From Clostridiales bacterium (lineage in GTDB: Bacteria > Bacillota > Clostridia > Saccharofermentanales > UBA5734), in contig SLMY01000083.1 of assembly GCA_007133255.1 (NCBI GenBank), positions 1 through 5,951 of the forward strand: a DNA stretch of 5,951 nt, written 5' to 3'. This document shows, piece by piece, positions 5,920-5,951 of this stretch. How positions within the stretch are numbered: the first letter of the stretch is position 1; every line of letters starts with the position of its first letter. A program made the translations under genes and the position numbers. The notes under the pieces are model-generated. The model was not told the DNA's origin. It searched no databases and was given only the letters and a program-made list of their open reading frames with translations.

Positions 5920-5951
5920 TGAACCTTACCTGCCTTTATCATGGTTTAAAC

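Noticed and set aside
5916..5942. Micro-frame MIKAGKVQ on the minus strand whose TGA overlaps the response regulator ATG
   Set aside because: It has only eight codons, too little upstream sequence to judge a ribosome binding site, and no regulatory logic visible; likely chance.
5944..5951. GTTTAAAC palindrome (PmeI site) at the window edge
   Set aside because: A single eight-base site at the edge is not evidence of a cloning junction or of a functional element.

Overview
The window comes from a bacterium with intermediate GC content, most likely a member of the Bacillota. The evidence is a Bacillus-type PurF that keeps a short N-terminal propeptide and all four Fe-S cysteines, strong GGAGG-type ribosome binding sites, a TTG start codon, and a ResD/ResE-like two-component pair. 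No finer placement is justified from the sequence alone.

Left part, + strand (1-1807): the last 36 codons of an unidentified gene overlap by ATGA the start of a small CGHC-type thioredoxin/glutaredoxin-like gene. A short gap with a perfect 9-bp inverted repeat follows, then purF, the first committed enzyme of purine synthesis. No other purine gene is visible. purF is followed at once by a convergent gene, with GC-rich hairpins in the 50-bp junction.

Right part, - strand (5919 down to 1858): a response regulator, a sensor histidine kinase, a 164-bp gap, a small stand-alone protein resembling the Usp domain of KdpD, and an RluF-type pseudouridine synthase. Regulator and kinase abut exactly. 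The usp-like gene and rluF are 4 bp apart, with the rluF ribosome binding site lying over the usp stop codon. This suggests two tightly coupled pairs, possibly one operon.

The most striking observation is that the response regulator reading frame is intact from an ATG at 5919 to its stop at 5224, except for one in-frame TAG at codon 27. Without it the protein would be an ordinary 231-residue OmpR-type regulator. It may be a recent nonsense mutation, a sequencing or assembly error, or, less likely, recoding. The partner kinase is intact but carries a hydrophilic insert of about 70 residues inside its PAS domain. No RNA genes, mobile elements or CRISPR arrays were seen, and I did not identify a clearly new system.
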